Shown piece by piece: positions 50,251 to 58,604 of a stretch of DNA of 64,000 nucleotides; within the stretch, counting starts at the first letter, position 1; the number at the start of each line of letters is the position of its first letter. The translations under genes and the position numbers were made by a program. The stretch spans positions 358,897 through 422,896 of the forward strand of contig JAHCAY010000002.1 of NCBI GenBank assembly GCA_019634575.1. Reading direction: 5' to 3'. Source of the stretch: Candidatus Didemnitutus sp. (GTDB taxonomy: Bacteria; Verrucomicrobiota; Verrucomicrobiia; Opitutales; Opitutaceae). The notes beneath the pieces were generated by a model. The model saw only the letters and a program-made list of their open reading frames with translations, did not search any database and was not told the origin of the DNA.

Positions 50251-50275
50251 CGATTTGGCGTAATACGCAAAATCG
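50251..50275. repeat. CGTAATACG-centred palindrome (imperfect)
   Basis: CGATTTGGCGTA-A-TACGCAAAATCG has 11 of 12 arm positions complementary. It is located between the WYL regulator and tdk, 20 bp from a second palindrome with the same centre. Confidence 0.75.
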
Positions 50276-50295
50276 CCCGCACGCCACTCCGGGCA

Positions 50296-50316
50296 ATTTG
50301 CCGTAATACGGCAAAT
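50296..50316. repeat. CGTAATACG-centred palindrome
   Basis: ATTTGCCGTA-A-TACGGCAAAT has perfect 10-bp arms. It has the same inner stem as the palindrome at 17525-17557 and the same centre as those at 50251 and 57183. Confidence 0.8.
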
Positions 50317-50349
50317 CGGGCGCCGTGCGACCGGACGGAGACCCAGCGA

Positions 50350-50380
50350 GCGCGCAACCTCGGTTTACGCGGTTGCGCGC
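50350..50380 (+). other. Leader hairpin immediately upstream of tdk
   Basis: Perfect 10-bp arms GCGCGCAACC/GGTTGCGCGC surround an 11-base loop. The hairpin ends 29 bp before the tdk start, placing it in the 5' leader. It has no T-tract, so post-transcriptional control is as likely as attenuation. Confidence 0.45.
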
Positions 50381-50409
50381 GGGCAGAACCGCGCGTTGGA
50401 TCGCCGCGC

Positions 50410-50991
50410 ATGTCGAAGGTCTATTTCTACTATTCGGCGATGAACGCCGGCAAATCCACCGTGCTGCTCCAATCGAGCTACAACTACCGCGAGCGTGGCA
50501 TGCACACGCTGCTCTTCGTCCCCGCGATCGACACGCGGGCCGGCACGGGCCGCATCCAATCGCGCATCGGCCTCGCCGCCGACGCGATGGCGCTGCAGGC
50601 GGATGAAGATGTCTTCGCGCACGTGAAGGCCGCGCACGCCGCGCAGCCGGTCGCGTGCGTGCTGATCGACGAGGCGCAATTCCTCACTCGCCCGCAAGTG
50701 GAGCAACTCACCGACGTCTCCGACCGCCTCGGCATTCCCGTGCTCTGCTACGGCCTGCGCACGGATTTCCAGGGACAACTCTTCCCCGGCAGCGCCGCGC
50801 TCCTCGCGCTCGCCGACAATCTCATCGAGCTGAAAACCATCTGCCACTGCGGCCGCAAAGCCACGATGAACCTCCGCGTCGGTCCCGACGGCCGCGCGGT
50901 GAAGGAAGGCGCCCAAGTCGAGATCGGCGGCAACGAACGCTACGTCGCGATGTGCCGCCGCCACTACAAGGACGCTCTGGCGCAAGCCTGA
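50410..50991 (+). CDS. tdk: Thymidine kinase
   Basis: A 193-residue protein starting MSKVYFYYSAMNAGKST, where the P-loop MNAGKST appears at the N-terminus as usual. DEAQFL is the conserved Walker B-like region, and the structural zinc site is represented by CHCGRKA and the C-terminal CRRHYKD. It phosphorylates thymidine to dTMP in the salvage pathway. The length is normal for the type II family. A leader hairpin precedes the gene. Confidence 0.94.
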   Translation: MSKVYFYYSAMNAGKSTVLLQSSYNYRERGMHTLLFVPAIDTRAGTGRIQSRIGLAADAMALQADEDVFAHVKAAHAAQPVACVLIDEAQFLTRPQVEQLTDVSDRLGIPVLCYGLRTDFQGQLFPGSAALLALADNLIELKTICHCGRKATMNLRVGPDGRAVKEGAQVEIGGNERYVAMCRRHYKDALAQA

Positions 50992-51268
50992 CTCCCGGCG
51001 CCGCGCAGGGCCGTTCGTCCCATTTTTTGGCCGGTGCGCAGGGATTGCTCTCATTAGCCCGGGAAATATATCCGGAAAGACCGGAGCGTGCGTCCGTGCG
51101 GGTCGTGGCACGCATCCCGTTGGGTGCGTTTGACTCCGGAATGTGCTTTGGCCGGTGCTCCACTCGACGAGCCCCAGCTGTCGGCCGCAACGATCAAGCA
51201 CACCTACAGTCCTGCTCCTTCTGAACCGATACGGGGAAAAACTCCGCTTCTCGCGCTCCATTCTGTTC

Positions 51269-52798
51269 ATGAGAAACCTCACCATTCCTCAACGGATTCT
51301 GGCCGGCTTCGCCATTCTGCTCCTCGCCGCCGTCGGTGGCGGCGTGTTCGCCTACGTGCGCCTCCTCGAAGTCCGCGACGTCACCACCGTCGTCACGCGC
51401 GACGCACTGCCGACGATCGACCTGCTCCGCCAGATCCAGAACAACGTCCAGGCCAACGTCACCAACACTTACCAGCACGCGATCACGGACAACTCCGACC
51501 AAAAGCGCTTCACCGAAATCGAAGCCGAGATGAAGCGCGGTAGCGCCGCGATCACCGAGTGCTACCAGAAACTCGACCCGCTCCTCACCAGCGAGGAGGA
51601 CAAGGTCTCCCTGCAGAAGATTCTCGCCGCCCGCGGCCGCTACACCGGCACCCGCGGCGAGCTTCTCAAGAAGAGCCGCGAGCTCAACGGCGACCAGATG
51701 GGCCGCCTGCTCGACGAGCAGCTCGTCCCTCGCCGCGACGAATACCTCGCCGCCATCGACGAGCTCATGCAGCGCAAGTCCGCCCTCGGCCAGAGCGCCA
51801 GCATCACCGTCGACAACACCGTGCGCAGTTCCACCCGCCTCATCGCCATCGGCGTCTTCACCGCCATCCTCGCCGGCGGCCTGATCTCGTGGTGGATCAT
51901 CCGCCTCACCTCGCGCGCTCTGCGCGAGATCGCCACGCAGCTCGCCAGCGGCTCCGCGCAAGTCGCCACGGCGGCCACGCAGGTCAGCAGCTCCGCCCAG
52001 AATCTCGCCGCCGGCTCCAGCGAACAAGCCGCCTCGATCGAGGAAACCAGCGCCTCACTCGAGGAGATTTCCTCGATGACCAAGCGCAACGCCGAGTCCG
52101 CCGCCCAAGCCAAGCAACTCGCCAACGGCACGCGCCACGCCGCGGAAACCGGCGCCACCGACGTCACCGCCATGACCGACGCCATGGGCGCGATCAAAGC
52201 CTCATCCGACAACATCGCGAAGATCATCAAGACAATCGACGAAATCGCCTTTCAGACGAACATCCTCGCCCTCAACGCCGCCGTCGAAGCCGCCCGTGCG
52301 GGCGAAGCCGGCGCCGGCTTCGCTGTGGTGGCCGAGGAAGTCCGCAACCTCGCCCAACGCTCCGCCACCGCGGCGAAGGAAACCGCCGAGAAGATCGAGG
52401 ACGCCATTTCCAAGAGCGCCCACGGCGCCGGCATTTCCGAACGTCTCGCCAAGTCCCTCGACGAAATCGTCGGCAAGGCGCGCAAGGTCGACGACCTCGT
52501 CGCCGAAATCGCCCAGGCTTCGCAGGAGCAATCCCAAGGCATCGGCCAGGTGCTGACCGCCGTCACGCAGATGGACAAAGTCACGCAGTCCAACGCCGCC
52601 AGCGCCGAGGAAAGCGCCGCCGCTGCCGAGGAGCTCAACGCCCAGGCCCAGTTGCTCGACGAGGCCGTGGCCCAGCTCGAAATCCTGGTCGAGGGCGAAC
52701 GCCACACCACCGCGTCCGCTCACAAGTCCGCCGCCGCGTCGGTCGCCGCCCGGTCCGCCACCGCCGCCCCGAAGCGCGAGCTGGCCGAGACGCACTGA
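51269..52798 (+). CDS. Methyl-accepting chemotaxis protein
   Basis: A 509-residue receptor starting MRNLTIPQRILAGFAILLL; the open frame further upstream lacks plausible sequence. Two membrane helices bracket residues 11-33 and about 193-215. Between them is a four-helix-bundle-type ligand domain (for example LPTIDLLRQIQNNVQANVTNTY). The cytoplasmic part has Ala/Gln/Glu-rich methylation helices and the hairpin tip DEIAFQTNILALNAAVEAARAGEAG. A classical HAMP is hard to discern, which leaves it short. It should signal through CheA/CheW, which are not in the window. Its leader (50992-51268) holds no clear feature. Confidence 0.92.
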   Translation: MRNLTIPQRILAGFAILLLAAVGGGVFAYVRLLEVRDVTTVVTRDALPTIDLLRQIQNNVQANVTNTYQHAITDNSDQKRFTEIEAEMKRGSAAITECYQKLDPLLTSEEDKVSLQKILAARGRYTGTRGELLKKSRELNGDQMGRLLDEQLVPRRDEYLAAIDELMQRKSALGQSASITVDNTVRSSTRLIAIGVFTAILAGGLISWWIIRLTSRALREIATQLASGSAQVATAATQVSSSAQNLAAGSSEQAASIEETSASLEEISSMTKRNAESAAQAKQLANGTRHAAETGATDVTAMTDAMGAIKASSDNIAKIIKTIDEIAFQTNILALNAAVEAARAGEAGAGFAVVAEEVRNLAQRSATAAKETAEKIEDAISKSAHGAGISERLAKSLDEIVGKARKVDDLVAEIAQASQEQSQGIGQVLTAVTQMDKVTQSNAASAEESAAAAEELNAQAQLLDEAVAQLEILVEGERHTTASAHKSAAASVAARSATAAPKRELAETH

Positions 52799-52823
52799 GC
52801 GTCTGCTCTTTCCGCCCGTTGCC

Positions 52824-52841
52824 GCCGCCGGCTCCGGCGGC
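52824..52841 (+). terminator. GC-rich hairpin after the MCP gene
   Basis: GCCGCCGG-CT-CCGGCGGC has perfect 8-bp arms about 25 bp after the stop. There is no downstream T-tract on this strand. Confidence 0.4.
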
Positions 52842-52849
52842 GCACCATG

Positions 52850-52881
52850 AAAAACGCGAGCGCCGTCACCGGTCGCTCGCG
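52850..52881 (-). terminator. Rho-independent terminator of the minus-strand CoA-transferase gene
   Basis: CGCGAGCG pairs with CGCTCGCG around an 11-base loop. Read on the minus strand it is followed by five T residues (AAAAA at 52850-52854 on the plus strand). It is located 25 bp after that gene's stop. Confidence 0.7.
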
Positions 52882-52906
52882 TCGCAATGGCAAATGGGTT
52901 CGCGCG

Positions 52907-54400
52907 TCAGCTCGACCACTTCACCTGGCGCATGTCGCCCTGCTCGAGGTAGGCGAGGTGCATCTTGAATGCGTTGTGCAGCGTCTGCGGCACGTGGCCC
53001 TTGGCGGAGATGCGCAGATACTCGCGCAGCGAGTCGCGATACTCGGGATGCACGCACTTCTCGATCATCAGCGATGCGCGCTCGCCGGGCGATTTGCCGC
53101 GGAGATCGGCCACGCCGTGCTCGGTCACCACGACCTGCACCGAGTGCTCGCTGTGGTCGAGGTGCGTGACGAGCGGCACGATCGTGCTGATCGAGCCCTT
53201 CTTCGCCACCGACGGGCAGGTGTAGATGGAGATCTGCGCGTTGCGAGTGAAGTCGCCCGAGCCGCCGATGCCGTTCATCAGGTCGCGGCCCATGACGTGC
53301 GTGCTGTTCACGTTGCCGAAGAGGTCGACCTCGATCGCGGTGTTGATCGTGATCAGGCCGAGGCGGCGGACGATCTCGGGGCTGTTCGTGATTTCCTGCG
53401 GACGCAGCACGACGCGCGAGCGGAAGAACTCGAGGTCGCCGTAGAACTGCTGGAGCTGCTGCGGGCTCACCGTGAGCGAGCAGCCGCTGGCGAAGGTGCA
53501 CTTGCCGCTTTTCAGCAGATTGATGACGGAATCCTGGATGACCTCCGTATACATCATGAACGGCGGAATGCCGGGGTTGGCGCCGAGCGCGCCGATGACG
53601 GCGTTGGCGATGTTGCCCACGCCGGATTGCAGCGGGAGGAACGACGACGGCAGGCGGCCGACCTTGATCTCGCTCGCGAGGAATTGCGCGACGTTCTCGC
53701 CGATCTTGTTCGTCACTGCGTCGGGTGCGTCAAAACCACCGGACTCGTCCGGCGTATTCGTCAGCACGACGCCGGCGATTTTCTTCGGGTTGACCTTGAT
53801 GAAGCTCGCGCCGACGCGGTCGGTGGGCGCGTAGATCGGAATGGCGCGGCGGAACGGCGGATCGGCCGGCTCGAAGAGATCGTGAAAGCCCATCAGGTCG
53901 CCTGGGTGGTAGGCGTTAAGCTCGATGATGATCTTGTCCGCGAGCCGCGCGAAGGTGTTCGCGCAACCCACCGAGGTCGTCAGCACGATCTCGCCCTGCG
54001 CGGTCACATGGCTCGCCTCGAGAATGGCCCAGTTCATCTTGCCGAACACGCCGCTGCGCACCGCCGGCTGCACGGCGGAAAGGTGCAAGTCGAAGAACTG
54101 CGTGCGGCCCTCGTTGATCGATTTGCGCAGCGTCGGGTCGGACTGATACGGCGTGCGCCAAGCGATGGCCTCGGCCTCGGCGAGCGCGCCGTCGAGCGAC
54201 TTGCCGGTCGAGGCGCCGGTGATGACGCCGAGCTTGAAGGGACGGCCGGCCGCGTGCTCGGCCTTAGCGCGAGCCGCGATGGCGAGAGGCACGACCTTGC
54301 ACGCGCCGGCGGCCGTGAAGCCGCCGAAGCCGATCGTGTCCTTGTCCTGCACCAAGGCCGCAGCTTCCTGCGGTGAGAGCGTGGGGAACGGATAGTTCAT
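52907..54400 (-). CDS. Acetyl-CoA hydrolase/transferase family protein (succinyl-CoA:acetate CoA-transferase type)
   Basis: A 497-residue protein starting MNYPFPTLSPQEAAALVQDKDTIGFGGF, the normal start of this family. The catalytic glutamate lies in the RLGLITINTAIEVDLFGNVNS region, where a thioester forms with CoA. GVGNIANAVIGALG is another family segment. The length fits AarC/Cat1-like succinyl-CoA:acetate transferases, which recycle CoA between succinate and acetate; the preference is inferred. It is divergent from a second CoA-transferase gene. Confidence 0.85.
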   Translation of the reverse strand: MNYPFPTLSPQEAAALVQDKDTIGFGGFTAAGACKVVPLAIAARAKAEHAAGRPFKLGVITGASTGKSLDGALAEAEAIAWRTPYQSDPTLRKSINEGRTQFFDLHLSAVQPAVRSGVFGKMNWAILEASHVTAQGEIVLTTSVGCANTFARLADKIIIELNAYHPGDLMGFHDLFEPADPPFRRAIPIYAPTDRVGASFIKVNPKKIAGVVLTNTPDESGGFDAPDAVTNKIGENVAQFLASEIKVGRLPSSFLPLQSGVGNIANAVIGALGANPGIPPFMMYTEVIQDSVINLLKSGKCTFASGCSLTVSPQQLQQFYGDLEFFRSRVVLRPQEITNSPEIVRRLGLITINTAIEVDLFGNVNSTHVMGRDLMNGIGGSGDFTRNAQISIYTCPSVAKKGSISTIVPLVTHLDHSEHSVQVVVTEHGVADLRGKSPGERASLMIEKCVHPEYRDSLREYLRISAKGHVPQTLHNAFKMHLAYLEQGDMRQVKWSS

Positions 54401-54639
54401 GGGAAATCGTGAGAGTGGAAAATGCGCCAATTGGGCGAGTTTTACCATGTCAGGTTTGCGCGCCAGCCGCTGTGCAACACTTGGCACGCCGCACGCGATT
54501 CTTGCGACTGACACTGAAAACTCCGCCGACCCTCTCTCGCCCCGGCCCGGGCAGAACAAAATCCGGCCAAAGCTCCCCACGGGACGCGCAGGGTGTCCCG
54601 TTGCCGGGCTTATGACAAAACCGCTACGCTCGCCGGCAA

Positions 54640-55947
54640 ATGAAAAACCCCCGCCCCGACTACCGCACTCAGGCGATGTCCGCCGAAGACGTGGTGAAAC
54701 TCATCCCCAGCGGCGCGCGCTGCTTCCTGCACGGCGGCGCCGCGACGCCCACCGCCCTCGTCGACGCGCTCGCTGCGCGCACCGACGTCGAAGGCGTGCG
54801 CGTCTACCACGTCCACACCGAAGGCCGCCTCGCCATCGTCGACAAAGCCTGCGAAGGCCGCGTCCGCTCGATCTCGCTCTTCAGCGGCGCCGCCACGCGA
54901 CCGGTCATCGCCGAAGGCCGCGCGGACTTCATGCCGGTGTTCCTTTCGGACATCCCGTCGTTCTTTCGCAGCCGCCAGATTCCGCTCGATGTCGCCATCG
55001 TGCAGCTCTCGCCGCCGGACGAGCACGGCTGGTGCACGCTCGGCACCTCGGTTGACGTGGCACTCGCCGCCTTCGAGAGCGCCACGACCGTCATCGCTGA
55101 GATCAACGAGCAGATGCCGCGCACCCGCGGCGAGTCGTTCGTGCCGTTCTCGCGTGTCAACGCCTTCATCGCCACCAACCGCACGATGCACCAGCATCCG
55201 CCCGAGCCGGAGAGCCCCATCGAAGGCCGCATCGGCGAAATCATCTCCGACCTGGTCGAGGACGGTTCGACGCTGCAAATGGGCATCGGCGCCATCCCGG
55301 ACGCCGTGCTCGCGCGCCTGCACCACAAACGCGACCTCGGTATCCACACCGAGATGTTCTCCGACCGCCTCGTGCCGCTCGTCGAGTCCGGCGCCGTGAC
55401 GAACAAGTTCAAAGCCGTCTTCCCCGGCCGCATCGTCACCGCCTTTTGCGTCGGCACGCAGAAGACTTTCGACTTCGTGCACGACAACCCGTTCGTCACC
55501 TTCTCCGGCTCCGACCGCACGAACGACACCGCCGCCATCCGCAAGAATCCCAAGGTCGTCGCGATCAATTCCGCCATCGAGATCGACCTCACCGGCCAAG
55601 TCTGCGCCGACTCGATGGGCCACGCGATCTACTCGGGCATCGGCGGCCAAATGGATTTCATCCGCGGCGCCGCGCTCTCGCCTGGCGGCAAACCCATCAT
55701 CGCCCTCCCCGCCACGGCGAAGAACGGCACCATCTCGCGCATCACCGCCGAGCTGAAACCCGGCGCCGGCGTCGTCACCACGCGCGGCCACGTGCACTGG
55801 GTCGTCACCGAATACGGCGCCGTCAACCTCTGGGGCAAGACGCTCCGCGAGCGCGCCAACGCCCTGATCTCGATCGCGCACCCGGATTTCCGCACCGAAC
55901 TCCGCCGCCGCGTGAACGGCCTGCGGCACTTCAACTTCTCCGAGTAA
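54640..55947 (+). CDS. Acetyl-CoA hydrolase/transferase family protein (4-hydroxybutyrate CoA-transferase type)
   Basis: A 435-residue protein starting MKNPRPDYRTQAMSAEDVVKLIPSGARCFLHGG. GIHTEMFSDRLVPL contains the catalytic glutamate of the Cat2/AbfT-like subgroup, and HVHWVVTEYGAVNLWGK is the typical C-terminal signature. It transfers CoA between acetyl-CoA and carboxylic acids such as 4-hydroxybutyrate or butyrate; the actual acid is not known. It is only moderately similar to the divergent upstream family member. LdhA follows 167 bp downstream. Confidence 0.85.
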   Translation: MKNPRPDYRTQAMSAEDVVKLIPSGARCFLHGGAATPTALVDALAARTDVEGVRVYHVHTEGRLAIVDKACEGRVRSISLFSGAATRPVIAEGRADFMPVFLSDIPSFFRSRQIPLDVAIVQLSPPDEHGWCTLGTSVDVALAAFESATTVIAEINEQMPRTRGESFVPFSRVNAFIATNRTMHQHPPEPESPIEGRIGEIISDLVEDGSTLQMGIGAIPDAVLARLHHKRDLGIHTEMFSDRLVPLVESGAVTNKFKAVFPGRIVTAFCVGTQKTFDFVHDNPFVTFSGSDRTNDTAAIRKNPKVVAINSAIEIDLTGQVCADSMGHAIYSGIGGQMDFIRGAALSPGGKPIIALPATAKNGTISRITAELKPGAGVVTTRGHVHWVVTEYGAVNLWGKTLRERANALISIAHPDFRTELRRRVNGLRHFNFSE

Positions 55948-55958
55948 CCGCTCCGCCA

Positions 55959-55988
55959 AGGTGGTCGCCGCCGTCCCGGCGGCGACAA
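55959..55988. repeat. AGGTGGTCGCCGCCGTCC repeat, copy 2
   Basis: A 30-bp match to 22857-22886 with two differences. It lies between the CoA-transferase and ldhA genes. Confidence 0.65.
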
Positions 55989-56114
55989 AGCGTATCCCGT
56001 CGTTGCGGCGCCACTGCCGACCACGGCACCCGCCTTCGCCATGCGTCCAAGCCGCGCGTGCGCGATTGCACCCCGCCGCCGAATCGCTTCTTTCGTGCGC
56101 GCCTTCTCCACGCC

Positions 56115-57119
56115 ATGACCACGACCGTCGCCTTCTTCGACACCAAGCCCTACGACCGCGAGTATTTCGCGCCCGCCAGCGAGAGCGGCGACCTCACGCT
56201 GCGTTTTCTCGATCACCGCCTGACCGAAAACACCGCCGCCACCGTCATCGGCGCGGACGCCGTTTGCTGCTTCGTCAATGACCGCCTCGATCGCTCGCTC
56301 CTCACGCACTTGAAAAACGCCGGCGTGCGCCACGTCGCGCTCCGCTGCGCCGGCTTCAACAACGTCGACCTCGCCGCCGCCAAGGAACTCGGCCTCGCCG
56401 TCACGCGCGTGCCCGCCTACTCCCCGCACGCCGTCGCCGAGCACACGCTCGCACTCCTGCTCACGCTCAACCGCAAGATCCACCGCGCCCACAATCGCGT
56501 GCGCGAACAGAACTTCTCCCTCGCTGGCCTCGTCGGCTTCGACCTCCACGGCAAGACCGCCGGCATCGTCGGCACCGGCAAGATCGGCCGGATCGTCGCC
56601 GAGATTCTCCGCGGCTTCGGCATGCGCGTGCTCGCCTGCGATCCGTTTCCCGATGCCGTCTGGGCCGCGCAACACCGCGTCAGCTACGTCTCGAAGACGG
56701 ACCTCTTCGCGCAGAGCGACGTCATCTCGCTCCACTCGCCGCTGACGCCCGAGACACACCACCTCGTCAACGAGCCCACGCTCGCCGCCATGAAGCGCGG
56801 CGCGTTCATCGTGAACACCAGCCGCGGCAAGCTGATCGACACCGCCGCGCTCATCGACGGTCTGAAGTCCGGCCGTGTCGGCGGCGTCGCCCTCGACGTC
56901 TACGAGGAGGAGGAAGGCGTCTTCTTTGAAGACCACTCCGACCGCGTCCTCGCGGACGACGAGCTCGCGCGCCTGCTCACGTTCCCGAACGTCCTCATCA
57001 CCGCGCACCAGGCTTTCCTCACGCGCGAAGCGCTCGGTGAGATTGCCCGCGTGACCTTGGAAAATCTCCGCCGCGGCGCAGCACGCACGCCGTTCCTCGA
57101 CGGCACGCAACTCGCCTGA
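56115..57119 (+). CDS. ldhA: Fermentative D-lactate dehydrogenase
   Basis: A 334-residue 2-hydroxyacid dehydrogenase starting MTTTVAFFDTKPYDREYF; the upstream frame overlaps the preceding gene. The substrate loop RCAGFNNVDL, the NAD motif GTGKIGRIV, VNTSRGKLIDT and the catalytic region EEEEGVFFED...ITAHQAFLTREAL match LdhA-type enzymes. It reduces pyruvate to D-lactate with NADH. It fits with the CoA-transferases upstream as a fermentation set. No operator is visible. Confidence 0.93.
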   Translation: MTTTVAFFDTKPYDREYFAPASESGDLTLRFLDHRLTENTAATVIGADAVCCFVNDRLDRSLLTHLKNAGVRHVALRCAGFNNVDLAAAKELGLAVTRVPAYSPHAVAEHTLALLLTLNRKIHRAHNRVREQNFSLAGLVGFDLHGKTAGIVGTGKIGRIVAEILRGFGMRVLACDPFPDAVWAAQHRVSYVSKTDLFAQSDVISLHSPLTPETHHLVNEPTLAAMKRGAFIVNTSRGKLIDTAALIDGLKSGRVGGVALDVYEEEEGVFFEDHSDRVLADDELARLLTFPNVLITAHQAFLTREALGEIARVTLENLRRGAARTPFLDGTQLA

Positions 57120-57182
57120 GCGTCGCCCCGCGCGCCAACCCCTCCGCCGCCTGTTTCTCCCCGTCAACCGCACTGGAGCCTT

Positions 57183-57201
57183 CATTACGTAATACGTAAT
57201 G
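57183..57201. repeat. CGTAATACG-centred palindrome (CATTACGTAATACGTAATG)
   Basis: Perfect 9-bp arms flank a single central A. It shares only the centre with the other members of this family; the outer stem is different but still complementary. It is located between ldhA and the lactonase gene. Confidence 0.8.
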
Positions 57202-57307
57202 TTCTCCGCCCGCCACTCCGCGCTCCGCGGCCGCCCTCGGTCGCTATCACTCAGCGTGCGCTTGCCATCCCGCCGGCGCTCGCGTCCGCTCCCAACTCCG
57301 CCTCGCA

Positions 57308-58405
57308 ATGTCGTTTCTCGCACCCATGTCCGCCGCGCTTCTCATCTTCGTCGGAACCTACACTCCCAAAGACGGCGCGAGCCGCGGCATCTACACCGTG
57401 CGTCTCGACCCGCAGACCGGCGCGCTCAGCCCGGCCGAACTCGCCGCCGAGACCCCGAACCCGACCTTCCTCGCATGGCGCCCGGACGGCAAAATCCTCT
57501 ACGCCCTCGGCCCAGGCGATGATCCTTCCGGCAAGGTCTCGGGCGGCGCCGTCGCATTCGCCTTCGATGCCGCGACGACGCGGCTCACGCCCCTCGGCGG
57601 ACGCGGTGCCGGCGACCCGACGACGCACCTCGCGATCACCGCCGACGGCCGCATGCTCCTCACCGTCGCCTACGGCGGCGGCACGGTCGCGAGCTTTCCG
57701 CTCTCCGCCGACGGCCGGCTTGCAGAGCGCGCGTCGCTGTTCCGGACGGCCGGAGAACTCGGGCCCAGCCGCGCACGTCAGGACAAACCGCATCCTCATT
57801 CCGTCACGCTTTCGCCCGACGGGCGTTTCGCGTATGTCTGCGATCTCGGCCTGGACCGGATCTTCGTGTTCGCGCTCGATCCCGCGCGCGGGTCGTTCGC
57901 TCCCGCGGGAGATGTCGCCGTAGCCCCCGGTGCCGGCCCACGCCACAGCAAGATCTCCGCCGACGGCCGCTTCCTCTACGCCATCAACGAACTGAGCGGC
58001 AGCATCACCGCATTTTCGCGCGATCTGGCCAGCGGAGCGCTGCAGAGCATCCAGACGCTCCCGACGCTTCCGGCCGATTTCCACGGTGAGAACACCTGCG
58101 CCGAAATCCGGCTGCACCCGAACGGCCGTTTCGTTTACGGCTCGAACCGCGGCCACGACAGCCTCGCCGTCTTCGCGCGCGATCCGGAACACGGCACGCT
58201 CTCGCTCGTGCAGATCCTTCCCTGCGGCGGCAAGCACCCGCGCAATTTCAACCTCTCACCTGACGGCCGCTGGCTCGTCTGCGCCAACCGCGACAGCGAC
58301 AACCTCGTGAGCTTCGCCGTCGATGCCGCGACCGGCCGCCTCACGCCGACCGGCCACACGACCACCGTGCCGCAAGCCGTCTGCGTGCTGTTCGCCGCGG
58401 AGTAG
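57308..58405 (+). CDS. pgl: Lactonase-family beta-propeller protein (6-phosphogluconolactonase-like)
   Basis: A 365-residue seven-bladed propeller of the YbhE/Pgl group: LIFVGTYTPKDGASRGIYTVRLD near the start and repeated SPDGRF/SADGRF strand patterns (SVTLSPDGRFAYVCDLGLDRIFVF, KISADGRFLYAINE, NLSPDGRWLVCANRDSDNLVSF). No signal peptide is obvious. Pgl hydrolyses 6-phosphogluconolactone in the pentose phosphate pathway; other lactones are possible because the family is broad. It stands alone after a CGTAATACG palindrome. Confidence 0.85.
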   Translation: MSFLAPMSAALLIFVGTYTPKDGASRGIYTVRLDPQTGALSPAELAAETPNPTFLAWRPDGKILYALGPGDDPSGKVSGGAVAFAFDAATTRLTPLGGRGAGDPTTHLAITADGRMLLTVAYGGGTVASFPLSADGRLAERASLFRTAGELGPSRARQDKPHPHSVTLSPDGRFAYVCDLGLDRIFVFALDPARGSFAPAGDVAVAPGAGPRHSKISADGRFLYAINELSGSITAFSRDLASGALQSIQTLPTLPADFHGENTCAEIRLHPNGRFVYGSNRGHDSLAVFARDPEHGTLSLVQILPCGGKHPRNFNLSPDGRWLVCANRDSDNLVSFAVDAATGRLTPTGHTTTVPQAVCVLFAAE

Positions 58406-58431
58406 CACCAACCACCCTCGTTCTTCCTTTC

Positions 58432-58507
58432 TGTCATCGCGAGGTGCGCGAAGCGCGCCGTGGCGATCCAGCGGAATTGCTTCGTCGCTGCGCTCCCCGC
58501 AACGACA
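58432..58507. repeat. Palindromic GTCATYG...CGATCCAGCGG repeat, copy 2
   Basis: A 76-bp element with the same order as copy 1 at 4148-4225: TGTCATCGCGAGG, GTGGCGATCCAGCGGAATTG, CTTCGTCGCTGCGCTCC, then ACGACA. It lies between the lactonase and lnt genes, which are convergent. Confidence 0.75.
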
Positions 58508-58604
58508 AGGGAGATGCTAAGGAGCTTAGTGAACCGAAGCGGCACCTCCGAGCCCACCGCAACTGACTCTCGGCGCACGCGGCCCTCGCGCCCTACCCTG
58601 TGCC

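Noticed and set aside
54400..54640. One operon for the two CoA-transferases
   Set aside because: They are on opposite strands and divergent.
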